A DNA stretch of 64,000 bases from Paenibacillus sp. FSL R5-0623 (GTDB lineage: Bacteria > Bacillota > Bacilli > Paenibacillales > Paenibacillaceae), in NCBI RefSeq assembly GCF_037974265.1, contig NZ_CP150233.1, positions 5,704,001 through 5,768,000 on the forward strand, read 5' to 3'. Position numbers and translations under genes: made by a program. This document shows positions 16,605 through 26,237 of the stretch, piece by piece. Position 1 is the stretch's first letter. Each line of letters opens with the position of its first letter. The notes under the pieces are model-generated. The model saw only the letters and a program-made list of their open reading frames with translations. It was not told the DNA's origin and made no database searches.

Positions 16605-18398
16605 CTAAGCCCTAACCAGTCCAGTGGAGTCAGGAACAAATTGTTTGATGTTCATAGTTGCCAGCTTTTTTTTAGCTTCTTTGTTTAATGGTGGACAAGC
16701 TATAAACAACAAATCTTTTGCTCTACTAAATGCGACATATAGAATACGAGTATCATCTTCGTTAGAATCAATATCAGGATTAATAAGTTGTTTAACTTCA
16801 TCAATATCTGAAAGATATAGCAGTACAGATTGAAATTCCATCCCTTTTGCCTTATGAATAGTTCGTATATCTGATGATTTTTCTTCTGGCAAGATAAGAT
16901 TATCTAAAAGTTTCTTTATGGATGTTGCATCGGAAAACTCTTTAATTTTCCCCCTTGTAATCTTCTTAATTCCATAGTTCTTAGTCTTTAACGTTTGGAA
17001 TAAACTTTCATAAAAATCATATAAAGAGCCATTATAAAACTCATCCATCCTACCAGCCATAAATTCAAGCAGATCCACTGCCAAACTTCGTTTCATTATA
17101 GAGCTAATTTGTTGACTCTCCTGAAAAGGTTCCTTTAAAACCCCATCCTTATCAGTTCTAAATACTTTTATGAGTTCCTTTACTCCTGCCTCTTGTCGGT
17201 TATCTTTAACCGATTTATACGCAGTAAATATCCTTTTAATAAACCTTTCCCTATTAGCATCTACTTCATTAAAAATCGACCAAATATCCTCAACCTCAGC
17301 ATTTCGAAGTCGCTTTACCGTGTCATTATTACGAGTTAATATACAATAATCTCCATCAAGCCCGAACCTACTTCTCAATTCATGAAAGCTTGTTACGCTT
17401 ATGTCTGTCGTTTCGCTACATTCATAAAAATAAACATCAATCTCACTATCATCCCTTGTAGGCTTTTGTTCCAGCTCATCACCGATTCTAATGCAATTCA
17501 GAAAGTCTACAATTTCACTACCGCTTCTCCTATTATTTTCTATTGAATACGTAGTTTGATTTGGAAGAGTAAATGAAATAAAATCCTGACGCGAAGCTCC
17601 CTGAAATTCATAAATAGATTGAGCTGAATCTCCGATTACACCAATTACAGAACCAGTATTGCTTAGCTTCTTTATAATCTCTGTCTGGATCGGATTTGTG
17701 TCTTGGAATTCATCTATAAATATATACGGATATTTAGAACTTAAATGTTCAAGAAGAACGGGATATTCCTCAAGAATTTTATAAGCGAAATAAAGCACAT
17801 CCTCGTGATGAATTACACCCTCTTTCCAAAACTGCTTCTTATATAAGAGCAGTTCTTCTGACCGTATACTATACCTTCCGATCTTGCTTAGATAGAATTT
17901 TCTTGGTTTCAAGTTAATTTCACCATCTTCAAGCTTCCAATCTAAGTTTTCTAAGCATTTTTTGATCTTTATTTTATCAGTCAAATAGCTTCCATTCTTC
18001 GCTTCTTGTTGCCAAACGTATATTTTACCTTTTGTAGCTATGTTATCGTCATGACCATCTAATTCTTCAACATTAACCAACGTATTTCCGTTGTCATCCT
18101 TCATTAGATATATATAGGGCTTAACAATATTCGCATAAAGAAAACTATGGATTGTTGATACTTCAACTTTATTCTGATTGGTTCCCAACCGCTTCTGAAT
18201 CTCTTCTCCTGCTACAGTTGTATATGTAATGCATGCAATTTTTGATGTGGGCGTAAGATTCCTCACATTTTGAAGAACGTTTAGAATGTGCATAACAAGC
18301 CAATGTGTTTTTCCCGCACCAGGACCAGCGATAACTTTGAAATGATTCGTTAACTCTAAAATCCTTTCATCGGAAGAGATAACCCTGACCTTATCCAT
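16605..18398 (-). CDS. gajB: Gabija defence protein GajB, UvrD-like helicase
   Basis: 597 aa from ATG 18398, which has a perfect GGAGG 5-9 bases upstream and overlaps the gajA stop by 8 bases. A longer frame from 18437 is less likely. Superfamily 1 helicase motifs: Walker A AGPGAGKT (24-31), IACITYTT (Ia), FIDEFQDTN (II), NRRSGSEI (IV), TIHKAKGMEF (V) and YVAFSRAKD (VI). GajB pairs with GajA in the Gabija anti-phage system, where it senses DNA ends and nucleotide depletion and drives GajA cutting. It is longer than the original B. cereus GajB (about 494 aa). Confidence 0.85.
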   Translation of the reverse strand: MDKVRVISSDERILELTNHFKVIAGPGAGKTHWLVMHILNVLQNVRNLTPTSKIACITYTTVAGEEIQKRLGTNQNKVEVSTIHSFLYANIVKPYIYLMKDDNGNTLVNVEELDGHDDNIATKGKIYVWQQEAKNGSYLTDKIKIKKCLENLDWKLEDGEINLKPRKFYLSKIGRYSIRSEELLLYKKQFWKEGVIHHEDVLYFAYKILEEYPVLLEHLSSKYPYIFIDEFQDTNPIQTEIIKKLSNTGSVIGVIGDSAQSIYEFQGASRQDFISFTLPNQTTYSIENNRRSGSEIVDFLNCIRIGDELEQKPTRDDSEIDVYFYECSETTDISVTSFHELRSRFGLDGDYCILTRNNDTVKRLRNAEVEDIWSIFNEVDANRERFIKRIFTAYKSVKDNRQEAGVKELIKVFRTDKDGVLKEPFQESQQISSIMKRSLAVDLLEFMAGRMDEFYNGSLYDFYESLFQTLKTKNYGIKKITRGKIKEFSDATSIKKLLDNLILPEEKSSDIRTIHKAKGMEFQSVLLYLSDIDEVKQLINPDIDSNEDDTRILYVAFSRAKDLLFIACPPLNKEAKKKLATMNIKQFVPDSTGLVRA

Positions 18399-20370
18399 TA
18401 CGTTCCTCCAATTCGTTTCTATAGCACACCCACTCAAACGCTCCTTTTATATGTGCGGGCACATTAATAACAGTAGACCTATTGTCTTGTATCCTGCTTG
18501 CTAATTCGAATGCCAGCTCACCCTTTACGCCTTGAGCATGAATTAAAAAGCTTGAGGCAAGCTTTGCACGCTCCTTTTCCTTCTCAGCCCAGGTACACAC
18601 GCTCAATTCTTTTACCTCTACGATCTCAACATCATCTGTAAATAAAAGCGTGTTTTCAGAATTATCCCATGCTAAATCGTATTCAAATGTTTTCCCTTTT
18701 TCTGATTTATAGAATACCTTAACGTTTGAACTTGCTGTTGTCTGTTCGTTAAGATTTCTTACTGCACCTGATATCGGCTTGTAGTCAAAAATATCAGGAC
18801 TACTGTCTAAATCAAAAGGCCAACATTTCTTCCAGCTTCTTCGTACTCCATCTTGCTTTTCCTTAACGATTTTTGATGGATCAGAGTCTATAACACAGCT
18901 TACTCTCTTTTCCAAAGCATACTCTCTGTTTTCTGATTTAACCCCTGCACCATATAGTTTAATAAAATGTTTAAATGTTAGTGCATCAACCCGAACAAGA
19001 GCTACATGGTGCTTGTCCATATCACAATTCACCTTTTGAGCTAAAATCGGGAGCAAAATCAATTCAGCCATCCCTTCCACCAATACGACTGACTTCGCAA
19101 ACAACATGGCTGATTTAGTTGCATCCAAAAATCTTTCTACATATTTCCTTGATTCCTGATCTTCATTACTTTCTGAAAAAACTTTACTGGGATACTTTGC
19201 GAATACAGGCTTCCCACCTTCTTTTTCCAGGCAAATGATCGGTTTCAACCCAACAGCAGAAGTAATCTGCGTGGAATGTGTTGTTATAAAAATTTGCCTA
19301 CTGAAACTTTGATTATCCATCTCATCCTTCATAAATTTCAAAAAATTGTACTGAAGAGCTGGATGAAGATGTGCTTCTGGTTCCTCAATTAGTAGAATAG
19401 GAAATGTCTTTGCATTTTCGCCGTACTCGGGGGAAGTTATCATTTTGAATTTCGATAATATCAATGAAATATAAATGAGATTGTTATAACCCATGCCATT
19501 ATTAATGATTGGGATCTCGATTCCAGTCTGATCTCTAATGATAAGCCGTAAGGCTGACAATACATCTCCCTCCTGTAAATTCCCATCTAAAGCAGGTACG
19601 CCGCCAACAGATGCACCCGTTTTTTCTGCGAATTCTAAGAATTCTTTCTGATTTACCCGTCCAACAATATCATCAACTAATGAACGAGAGAGCTGACCAA
19701 ATTTATCATTACCAACAGTCACATTTTGACCATCAGTCTTTTCACTATGATCCACAGTATGCATTGCTTTATCTTTAAAATGAATGAGCAGTTGTTTCAG
19801 CAGGGTGTTTTTTCCTGTAAACATGTTGCTCTCAACATCACGAAGCGCATCTAATGTCTCACAATGAATTTTATCCAAATATTCAGGCTCAGCACGATTT
19901 TTATTAACAATATTCCCACCATAGATTCTTGCAACGTATCGTTTTAGATTTCTTTCTAACAAGAACCAACGTTCTTTTGGTGTAGATAAATTAGCACTTT
20001 CCTCAATATATTTTTTTTGATCCTGTTCTGGAAGGAAATATTTAAAGGTTAGCTCTGCCTCCCACGGCGTTTCCAATTTCGTAAGCCAGCTTGCAACTAT
20101 AGCCTTATCATCCATAGTATCTGTATTGGAGGATTTAAGCGTTGCGGTAATTGTTATTTCTGGTGGGGTTGATACATCAAGGCTTTTATTAAAATCGTCT
20201 ATGGTAGGCGCTTTGGCGCTTCCTCTTTTAAAAAGAAACTCCAATGCTTTGATTACTGTAGTTTTCCCTGCATTATTACCGCCGATTAATACATTTAATC
20301 CTTCGTTAAATTCAACAGTAAAGTCTTGAAAACACCTAAAGTTTTGGATCGTTAGCTTAGAAATATACAA
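18391..20370 (-). CDS. gajA: Gabija defence protein GajA, OLD-family ATPase/TOPRIM nuclease
   Basis: 659 aa. The N-terminal ABC-type ATPase has Walker A GGNNAGKT (30-37) and Walker B/signature IEEPEAHLHP (328-337), then ITTHST. The C-terminal TOPRIM domain begins VVLVEGMAE (Glu432) and has IDSDPS (Asp494, Asp496). OLD-family class 2 nucleases are encoded with a UvrD helicase, exactly as here, and that pair is the Gabija system. Start at TTG 20370 behind AAGGAGG. A 9-6-9 palindrome lies 232 bases upstream and is shared with the GHKL operon. Location beside Tn7-like genes suggests transposon cargo. Confidence 0.87.
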   Translation of the reverse strand: MYISKLTIQNFRCFQDFTVEFNEGLNVLIGGNNAGKTTVIKALEFLFKRGSAKAPTIDDFNKSLDVSTPPEITITATLKSSNTDTMDDKAIVASWLTKLETPWEAELTFKYFLPEQDQKKYIEESANLSTPKERWFLLERNLKRYVARIYGGNIVNKNRAEPEYLDKIHCETLDALRDVESNMFTGKNTLLKQLLIHFKDKAMHTVDHSEKTDGQNVTVGNDKFGQLSRSLVDDIVGRVNQKEFLEFAEKTGASVGGVPALDGNLQEGDVLSALRLIIRDQTGIEIPIINNGMGYNNLIYISLILSKFKMITSPEYGENAKTFPILLIEEPEAHLHPALQYNFLKFMKDEMDNQSFSRQIFITTHSTQITSAVGLKPIICLEKEGGKPVFAKYPSKVFSESNEDQESRKYVERFLDATKSAMLFAKSVVLVEGMAELILLPILAQKVNCDMDKHHVALVRVDALTFKHFIKLYGAGVKSENREYALEKRVSCVIDSDPSKIVKEKQDGVRRSWKKCWPFDLDSSPDIFDYKPISGAVRNLNEQTTASSNVKVFYKSEKGKTFEYDLAWDNSENTLLFTDDVEIVEVKELSVCTWAEKEKERAKLASSFLIHAQGVKGELAFELASRIQDNRSTVINVPAHIKGAFEWVCYRNELEERNG

Positions 20371-20967
20371 ATAACCCTTCCTCCTTGGCCTCTCATTTCA
20401 CCTGCTATAGGAAGTGAGAATACTATACTTCACTAAAACTCTAAATTAAGCCATACACAGTCTGTTCGCATTAGAATGATTTATTCCATTCATCTTAAAA
20501 TCCAATCAATACCCAAAAGATTCAAAAAGCTCCACCATTCTTATTGATTCGACAAATGGTACAAATGTCCTCCAAAAAGATAAGTATAATGCACTTAAAA
20601 CTTCCGAAAACGTTCCTTTTCGGAATAAATAAGGTTCTTGTTCTCGCTATAGAGTGAAGAGGATATTTAATTATAGGTCGGAGAAACACAAAAAATCCGA
20701 TCGATAATCAGGAGAGGATACCTGAACTTCGTCGGCTTGGTGAAAAACTTATTTTGCTGGTGGGTGGACTATAATTGTAATTTATATAGCAATGGTTTCT
20801 TTGACACGCTAAGCTTCAGATGCCAACTTCGTACGTCTGATGGGATGTTCAAGGGTTAGGCTTGGCAAGTTTGATTGCTCTTCCCTTTCCTCATGCCTGT
20901 CCCCTCACTCAGCTCGGCTGTTTGAACGGGATTGTTTTTATTGTTTGAAAATTTCAATTGCGATAAA
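20371..20967. other. 597-base intergenic gap upstream of gajA
   Basis: No convincing gene. It holds the palindrome at 20602-20625. The rest shows no repeat, tRNA or clear ncRNA. Confidence 0.5.
20602..20625. promoter_or_regulatory. 9-6-9 palindrome upstream of the Gabija operon
   Basis: TTCCGAAAA, six bases, TTTTCGGAA: perfect arms. A second copy with the same arm and loop lengths (one mismatch) lies at 24605-24628, 208 bases before the operon of the GHKL-ATPase module. Shared placement before two cargo operons suggests a common operator. A terminator is less likely as no T-run follows. Confidence 0.5.
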
Positions 20968-23124
20968 TTAAAACTTATATGTTTTCTTCCGTCCCGAATA
21001 TTCATCAGCTATCCACTCCCATTGAGTTACACGTTTTGCTAATTCTAACGTGTTGATGGGGTTAGCAATGTAACAAACCTCTAATTCTTCTTCAGTCTGC
21101 TTTACAATCGCAATCACATATTGATCAGTTAATTGATTTGCAGTAGAGTATTCGTTATTTGTTATAGAGAATGCTTCTCCCATTCTTTTCACGCTTTTCA
21201 CTTCAACACATAGCGTTCCATTCTTTGTGTGGACCTCAAGGTCATATCCCAAATTACTTTTGCTTACATCTACAACTCTCAAAACACCTTCATCATTTTC
21301 CAGACAAGTCGCCAAGTTTTTCTCCACACTTCGCCACTTCGAAACAGAAGCTCTATAGTGCTTTATCTCACCAATTGCAGTAAAGTCAATATCATCATGT
21401 AAACTTGAACTCGTTTTATTATTGTTTTGGTCCAACGTAGTGAAGAATCCCTGATGCTTTTTGATATCTATCTCTCGGTTCATACTTTTTAATTCAAAAT
21501 TCTTCTTCTCTTTTTGACTCCCAAATCGATTACTATCAATTGGAAAGTCCAATTGTTTAAAAAACCATTTTAGATCGTTATTATCTATTAACTTAATTTC
21601 CAATAATTTTATGAATTCATCATCGAATTCAGCTTGGATTTTTGCTTTTTCCAAAGGAGCAAAGCCATATGCAAACTTTATCAGGTTCGCTTTCTTAACA
21701 AGCTTGATCTTATTTATATCTAAATTAAACCTGTACTGCTCTACACATTTTGCGAGTGTCTCAACACCCCCTGTTACAGAAGGAACATACGAACTAAGTT
21801 GAGTTAATATATCTTCTATTGTTAATTCTCTTATTTTCAAAGACTTAGAAAATTGTAATAAACAAGGGTATTGACCTTCGAGTGCTTTACTTATAGGTAT
21901 ATTATCTGATTTACTACACAAAGCTTCAAAATCATTATTATTTAACCAGTCTGGGTTAACACGCAGTTTCCTCATTCCATAAATGCCACCTTTGTAATGA
22001 AACCAAGGCTTATCCGTAAAAGCTTTTTTTAACTCTTCCAAAAATCTATCTTTATATTTATTAGAACTCATATTTAATGCTATTTCATGTTTGAAATATG
22101 ATAATAATTCAAATAATCCTTTAACATTATCTGACTCTTGTGAGGAGGACAATACTTCTTTAGTTAGTTCTAAAATAATACTGACGCATATATCTGTTGC
22201 TAATCTGGAAGCCTTATCTAAAGTAATCTTGGTTCTTGAGGGGTCTGTCGAGAAATCACCATTTATTTTTATCGGTAATCCTACATACTCCTTTGTTGGC
22301 ATAAAGGCATGAACCACAGCACGATCCTGTTCTAAGGCAATTAGATGTCCTGTTTCGTTCGTTAAAAAAGCCACTGCATTTGATTTTTTGTCCGTTTCAT
22401 GAACCACTAACCAGTTTTCAATAGTATTATTCATGAAAATTTGCACACTCTGTTTATTGGCTCTCCATTTTCGATTAGAGGTTATACTTACATACTGATC
22501 CAATTCGAATATTACTTCATTAATGTTATTCAAAAAGATTAATGCACTCGAATCAAAGTTATTAATTTCAATATCTAAGACATTAGAGTATAAACTTTCA
22601 AAAACAAAAACCGTTTTATAGCCAGACGAAATGAGCCTTTCTGTAACAGCTCCGATACCTGGATCAATTGGATTGAAATTATGAGGAATACGCACTAACG
22701 GAACTTCAATACTGCTATCGATTAAACCTGAAGTCAGTTCTTTAGAAAAAGTCATCTCTATCTCATTGCTAAGTACATGGACTCGATTGGCAAGATTAAC
22801 AACTGACTTAAATCCAATTCCACGATACCCGATTGTGTTACCATCTCGCCTTTTTGATGATGATCCACTTCTACATATTGCTTTTGCATCAGTTGTATTA
22901 AACGGTCGACCGTCGTTAGCTACAATGACAAAATCATTTATTTGGTTGATGTAATACTTTTTCGCACCCGCATCATCTGCATTTTGAAGAAGTTCAATAA
23001 TGGAACGCTCCTGATAGCTTTCAGCTATATATTTCTCCATGTTAGCTAAATCAGAAAATAAAATCGGTGAATTATGGGCTTCTTTCAAAAAATCTTTCTG
23101 AATCTCCTTAATAAATGAATTCAT
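20968..23124 (-). CDS. Sacsin-like GHKL ATPase with C-terminal NO VEIN (DUF3883) domain
   Basis: 718 aa. Residues 35-130 form a GHKL ATPase: ELLQNADDAGA (N box), VANDGRPF (G1), GYRGIGFKSV (G2), as in sacsin/Hsp90-like proteins. Middle 300-560 shows no recognised domain. The end (about 590-700) matches the NO VEIN/DUF3883 fold, a PD-(D/E)XK relative, with GYDLEVHTKNGTLCVEVKSV (acidic residue then ExK). This domain pair recurs in bacterial defence islands. AAGGAG overlaps the stop of the upstream partner gene, so the two are coupled. ATP-driven clamp plus nuclease activity is inference. No experimentally described system is confidently matched. Confidence 0.82.
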   Translation of the reverse strand: MNSFIKEIQKDFLKEAHNSPILFSDLANMEKYIAESYQERSIIELLQNADDAGAKKYYINQINDFVIVANDGRPFNTTDAKAICRSGSSSKRRDGNTIGYRGIGFKSVVNLANRVHVLSNEIEMTFSKELTSGLIDSSIEVPLVRIPHNFNPIDPGIGAVTERLISSGYKTVFVFESLYSNVLDIEINNFDSSALIFLNNINEVIFELDQYVSITSNRKWRANKQSVQIFMNNTIENWLVVHETDKKSNAVAFLTNETGHLIALEQDRAVVHAFMPTKEYVGLPIKINGDFSTDPSRTKITLDKASRLATDICVSIILELTKEVLSSSQESDNVKGLFELLSYFKHEIALNMSSNKYKDRFLEELKKAFTDKPWFHYKGGIYGMRKLRVNPDWLNNNDFEALCSKSDNIPISKALEGQYPCLLQFSKSLKIRELTIEDILTQLSSYVPSVTGGVETLAKCVEQYRFNLDINKIKLVKKANLIKFAYGFAPLEKAKIQAEFDDEFIKLLEIKLIDNNDLKWFFKQLDFPIDSNRFGSQKEKKNFELKSMNREIDIKKHQGFFTTLDQNNNKTSSSLHDDIDFTAIGEIKHYRASVSKWRSVEKNLATCLENDEGVLRVVDVSKSNLGYDLEVHTKNGTLCVEVKSVKRMGEAFSITNNEYSTANQLTDQYVIAIVKQTEEELEVCYIANPINTLELAKRVTQWEWIADEYSGRKKTYKF

Positions 23125-23133
23125 AATAGCTCC

Positions 23134-23934
23134 TTAATGTTTCTTCGGAAACAATCTAAGTTTATCAGCTTTTAATGCAATGTCATTTTCATAAATCACC
23201 AATTGAAAAACATCAAATCCAAAGAAATCATTACTATAGATTGTTTTGGTTGCTGTTTCTATTACGTTGCCATCAACATCATAAACTATAAGAGTTAGAT
23301 TTATATTCTCATTTATAGTTGAAGCATTGGATGCAAAAACTTCACCTAATACTGTGATATTATAATCAGTATCCACTTTTACAGATAAATTGTCGAAGTA
23401 AATACCCAATCTCTCTTCCAATGGTTCTAATCGTTGTAAATTTTTCCTCAGTTTTGTTTGCACCTGAGATGGGGTAAATGATTTCTCTACTTCACTTGAA
23501 TCAATCTCCGATGCAACCCACTGTACTGAAGTTTGATTCTTCTTTTTAGCAGTGAATCTCATTTCGTAATGTATTCCTAATTGTTCATCGGCTACTTCGA
23601 TGAACAATGAGTCTCCTGATTTAATCGCACTTAATTGGGGCTTCGTAAAGATCAGACCAGCGAGCTTAAACGAGTCAGCTTTAATAGAACCCTCTCTGGA
23701 AAGTAATTTGTTTAAAAAACTATCAAATTCAATTTGTTCTTTATCTTCTTTTACATAGCTTATAGATTTAAAACTGACTTTTTTCGTTTTTTTTCCGTGA
23801 TTATGGATTTTCAAATGGAATACAAAACCTGATTCTCCACTTGTAAAGGAAGTCTCCTGTGTCTCATTAATTTCAAAGCTTATTTCTTCAAGCTTAAAGA
23901 TAGTTGCGCCAGACAAATATATCTCCTCCATCAT
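23134..23934 (-). CDS. Hypothetical beta-rich partner of the GHKL/NO VEIN protein
   Basis: 266 aa, no recognised family. Alternating hydrophobic residues suggest two beta-sandwich-like halves (residues 1-120 and 175-260) joined by a short helix (about 145-175). The second half, with NITVLGEVFASNAS and LTLIVYDVDGNVIE, resembles an immunoglobulin-like or FxLD-type domain. It ends 9 bases before the ATPase start and its stop is part of that gene's ribosome site, so the two form an operon. GGAGGAG sits inside the first codons, so the real start may be the TTG at 23916. No signal peptide, so it is cytoplasmic, perhaps a sensor or scaffold. Confidence 0.65.
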   Translation of the reverse strand: MMEEIYLSGATIFKLEEISFEINETQETSFTSGESGFVFHLKIHNHGKKTKKVSFKSISYVKEDKEQIEFDSFLNKLLSREGSIKADSFKLAGLIFTKPQLSAIKSGDSLFIEVADEQLGIHYEMRFTAKKKNQTSVQWVASEIDSSEVEKSFTPSQVQTKLRKNLQRLEPLEERLGIYFDNLSVKVDTDYNITVLGEVFASNASTINENINLTLIVYDVDGNVIETATKTIYSNDFFGFDVFQLVIYENDIALKADKLRLFPKKH

Positions 23935-24049
23935 TGCTTTACTGGTTTACTTCTATATGTAATTCAACTTATTCATTCGTTTAATCATCTTCAACGTATC
24001 CTTTTCGTATCCAACTCCCTTAACCACTTCTTCCCAATAACTATCATAT

Positions 24050-24397
24050 TTAAAAGAAAACTGTATGTTCTAATACTCTTGTACCTTCTTGTGAATACGT
24101 TCTTTCACCACCACATTCATCCCCTTCATTCTCAACTACCCATCTTATTCTAAATTGACTTTCAAGTGGTTCACCCGTATAAGCAAATAATAACCACTTC
24201 CCTTTGGGTAATGGTCTATGACTGGGATTTAAATCAAAACTAAAATCTTGGTCATAGAACCAATCAGCATCAATTCTTTGTTCTTCTTTTAGTTCATTCA
24301 TTAGTGTGGTATACCGTATTACACGTACTTTTGTATTAATATACTTACCTGGTCCCTCATTGACCTCTGTAGCAGTTCTTGTAAATGCATTTGCCAT
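24050..24397 (-). CDS. Hypothetical 115-aa protein
   Basis: Acidic, beta-rich, with conserved-looking aromatics (WFYDQDFSFDL, KGKWLLFAY, FRIRWVVENEGDECGG). No family recognised. The ribosome binding site is weak. It is the first gene of the minus-strand group leading to the beta-rich partner and the GHKL ATPase (115-base gap), and lies 208 bases downstream of the shared palindrome. Confidence 0.5.
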   Translation of the reverse strand: MANAFTRTATEVNEGPGKYINTKVRVIRYTTLMNELKEEQRIDADWFYDQDFSFDLNPSHRPLPKGKWLLFAYTGEPLESQFRIRWVVENEGDECGGERTYSQEGTRVLEHTVFF

Positions 24398-24604
24398 TGT
24401 AGTTCGATTTTGATAGCTTTCTTCAAGCGTTTTCCAATAACTCTTATCTTCAATTGACTGCTTGTTAAAGAAATAGGCTTAATAAGATAGTTCTATAGTT
24501 TGATAGTTCTATACTACCATGAGGAGAAAGTGCTTTCCACATAATCCCCAATGACTTGACATTATTGAAAAAATTCTGTTCTATTAACCGTAACTCAACT
24601 TTTA

Positions 24605-24628
24605 TTCCCAAAAGGTATCTTTTCGGAA
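24605..24628. promoter_or_regulatory. 9-6-9 palindrome, second copy, upstream of the GHKL module
   Basis: TTCCCAAAA, six bases, TTTTCGGAA. The right arm is identical to the copy at 20602-20625 and the left arm differs by one base. See that entry. Confidence 0.5.
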
Positions 24629-24640
24629 TATATATACTTC

Positions 24641-24688
24641 AATAAGTAAAGGCCTGAGGGTATTGCACTCCTCAGGCCTTTACTTATT
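24641..24688 (-). terminator. Perfect 18-bp inverted repeat at the end of tniQ
   Basis: Arms 24641-24658 and 24671-24688 are perfectly complementary (core AAAGGCCTGAG/CTCAGGCCTTT). The tniQ stop codon lies inside one arm. The stem is strong and follows the last transposition gene, so it probably ends that transcript, although no long T-run follows. Confidence 0.65.
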
Positions 24689-26237
24689 TGTGTTTTGGAG
24701 ATATCACAGTAAACTCCTGCGAAAATTCTTCTGGAACCCTACTTACTCCAGCCTTCACTTTAACCTTATTTAAAGTTAGTGATTCATTGTTCGACTTCAA
24801 TTCCCCGATTGCCCACAATACTCTACGTTTTTGAAACGCTTCAGCATCTTCTACCACCTGCTCAAGAAAGGTTCGAGTACGTGGCATCTTTTTTAAATGC
24901 TTAGGCATTAAACATTTGCTACCTATAATCTCCTGTATTCTTTCCAAAGTGATGCGGCGTGGCTTTCCTACCTCACTCATCAACTGTTCTGCAATCTCAG
25001 CAACTTCTTCAAGAATTTCCACATCTCGCTTTTCCCAATCATGACGCGTAGTACCAGCCTTCGGTGGCAACTTTTGGGGCATGTGCTCCATAAGAAATTC
25101 TCGATCGTACAGATAGAGCCACGCATATACCTTGGGATTAAGCTTCCTCAACTCCAATCTACCATGATGAGGATAATCATTTCGCATTTGCAACCATACT
25201 TCTCGTCTCTCCCTTTTAGCTTGCTCTCTATATTCTTCAGTCATTGTTTTCTTCATAATTTTTCTCTTTGGCAGAGATATTTTACTCTCATGACCATCTA
25301 TTTCAGATGGATCGCTATTAAAAACTTCGTCCAGTGTCAATCCTAAAAATTGCATGACCAACAGATGGCGAATAGGATGAAACCCCTTTCGATGCCTTTG
25401 GAAAATTAGCTTTAACCAGCTACTTTCACCATTTGCTGATGATTGGAGAATCTCCAGCAGTTCAACTCCGTAAAAATCAATAAATTCTGCTCTTAATCGC
25501 TTATAATCAGTTCTTCCCTTATCTGAGGCGTAGCCTTTCCGCATCAACTGATTTATGTAGTGTTTATGAAACCACTCCATTGGACGATGATTATATTTAA
25601 AATTGAGCAACTTCTCAATGTTGTTCACGATGCAACTATATTGGCCCAACATTTCCTTATCAGTAATCTCTCGAACAGAATGATCAGTGCAATTATCCTG
25701 TGTTGGAGCTATGAATGCATACTTCGTTCTTTCTCTCGTCAAAACCGAGCTTTCAGAAAGCCATATGCCATGTTTGATGCAAATTCGAACACCTGGGATT
25801 TGAAATAGCCGCGTCCAATATAGTTCTCCATGCTGTCTTATGCTCTCCTGATTGCATAAGGAGCAATATTGAAAGTGAGTATTCGGTTGGACTGATGATG
25901 ACATTAAACCAATGGCATTATGCAGATCCCTTCCATGCTCATCAAGCATACTGATATATATGGCGTGCGCCTGTTCTTCATCCCGAAAAGCGTTATAAAA
26001 GAGGTACATCGTATTCTGGTAGATGAGTTGTTTTGCTGATATTGTTGATCCAATAGGTAAATTTGAAACTATATTGCTGATGCCTGGTTGCAACTCCAAG
26101 CATGCTGTGAAGCTATCTGTTCCGAATATGTCCATTAAGATAGCCCTGTTGCTTATGTTCCCACTTCGAATCCCAACTCTGGCAAGCAAACTTTGTAATA
26201 ACTCATCATGATAGGGAGTCGGAAATTGGAGCATCAT
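24684..26237 (-). CDS. tnsD: TnsD/TniQ-family target-selection protein of a Tn7-like transposon
   Basis: 517 aa, close to the size of canonical TnsD (508 aa) and longer than minimal TniQ. The N-terminal TniQ domain starts FPTPYHDELLQSLLAR and carries the zinc-finger residues QYCSLC and VRICIKHG. The long C-terminal part (200-517), rich in basic helices, should recognise the attachment site. ATGA overlap with tnsC. TnsD-type proteins direct insertion into one fixed chromosomal site. The site used here cannot be named, because no glmS or other known target gene is in the window. Confidence 0.88.
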   Translation of the reverse strand: MMLQFPTPYHDELLQSLLARVGIRSGNISNRAILMDIFGTDSFTACLELQPGISNIVSNLPIGSTISAKQLIYQNTMYLFYNAFRDEEQAHAIYISMLDEHGRDLHNAIGLMSSSVQPNTHFQYCSLCNQESIRQHGELYWTRLFQIPGVRICIKHGIWLSESSVLTRERTKYAFIAPTQDNCTDHSVREITDKEMLGQYSCIVNNIEKLLNFKYNHRPMEWFHKHYINQLMRKGYASDKGRTDYKRLRAEFIDFYGVELLEILQSSANGESSWLKLIFQRHRKGFHPIRHLLVMQFLGLTLDEVFNSDPSEIDGHESKISLPKRKIMKKTMTEEYREQAKRERREVWLQMRNDYPHHGRLELRKLNPKVYAWLYLYDREFLMEHMPQKLPPKAGTTRHDWEKRDVEILEEVAEIAEQLMSEVGKPRRITLERIQEIIGSKCLMPKHLKKMPRTRTFLEQVVEDAEAFQKRRVLWAIGELKSNNESLTLNKVKVKAGVSRVPEEFSQEFTVISPKHK

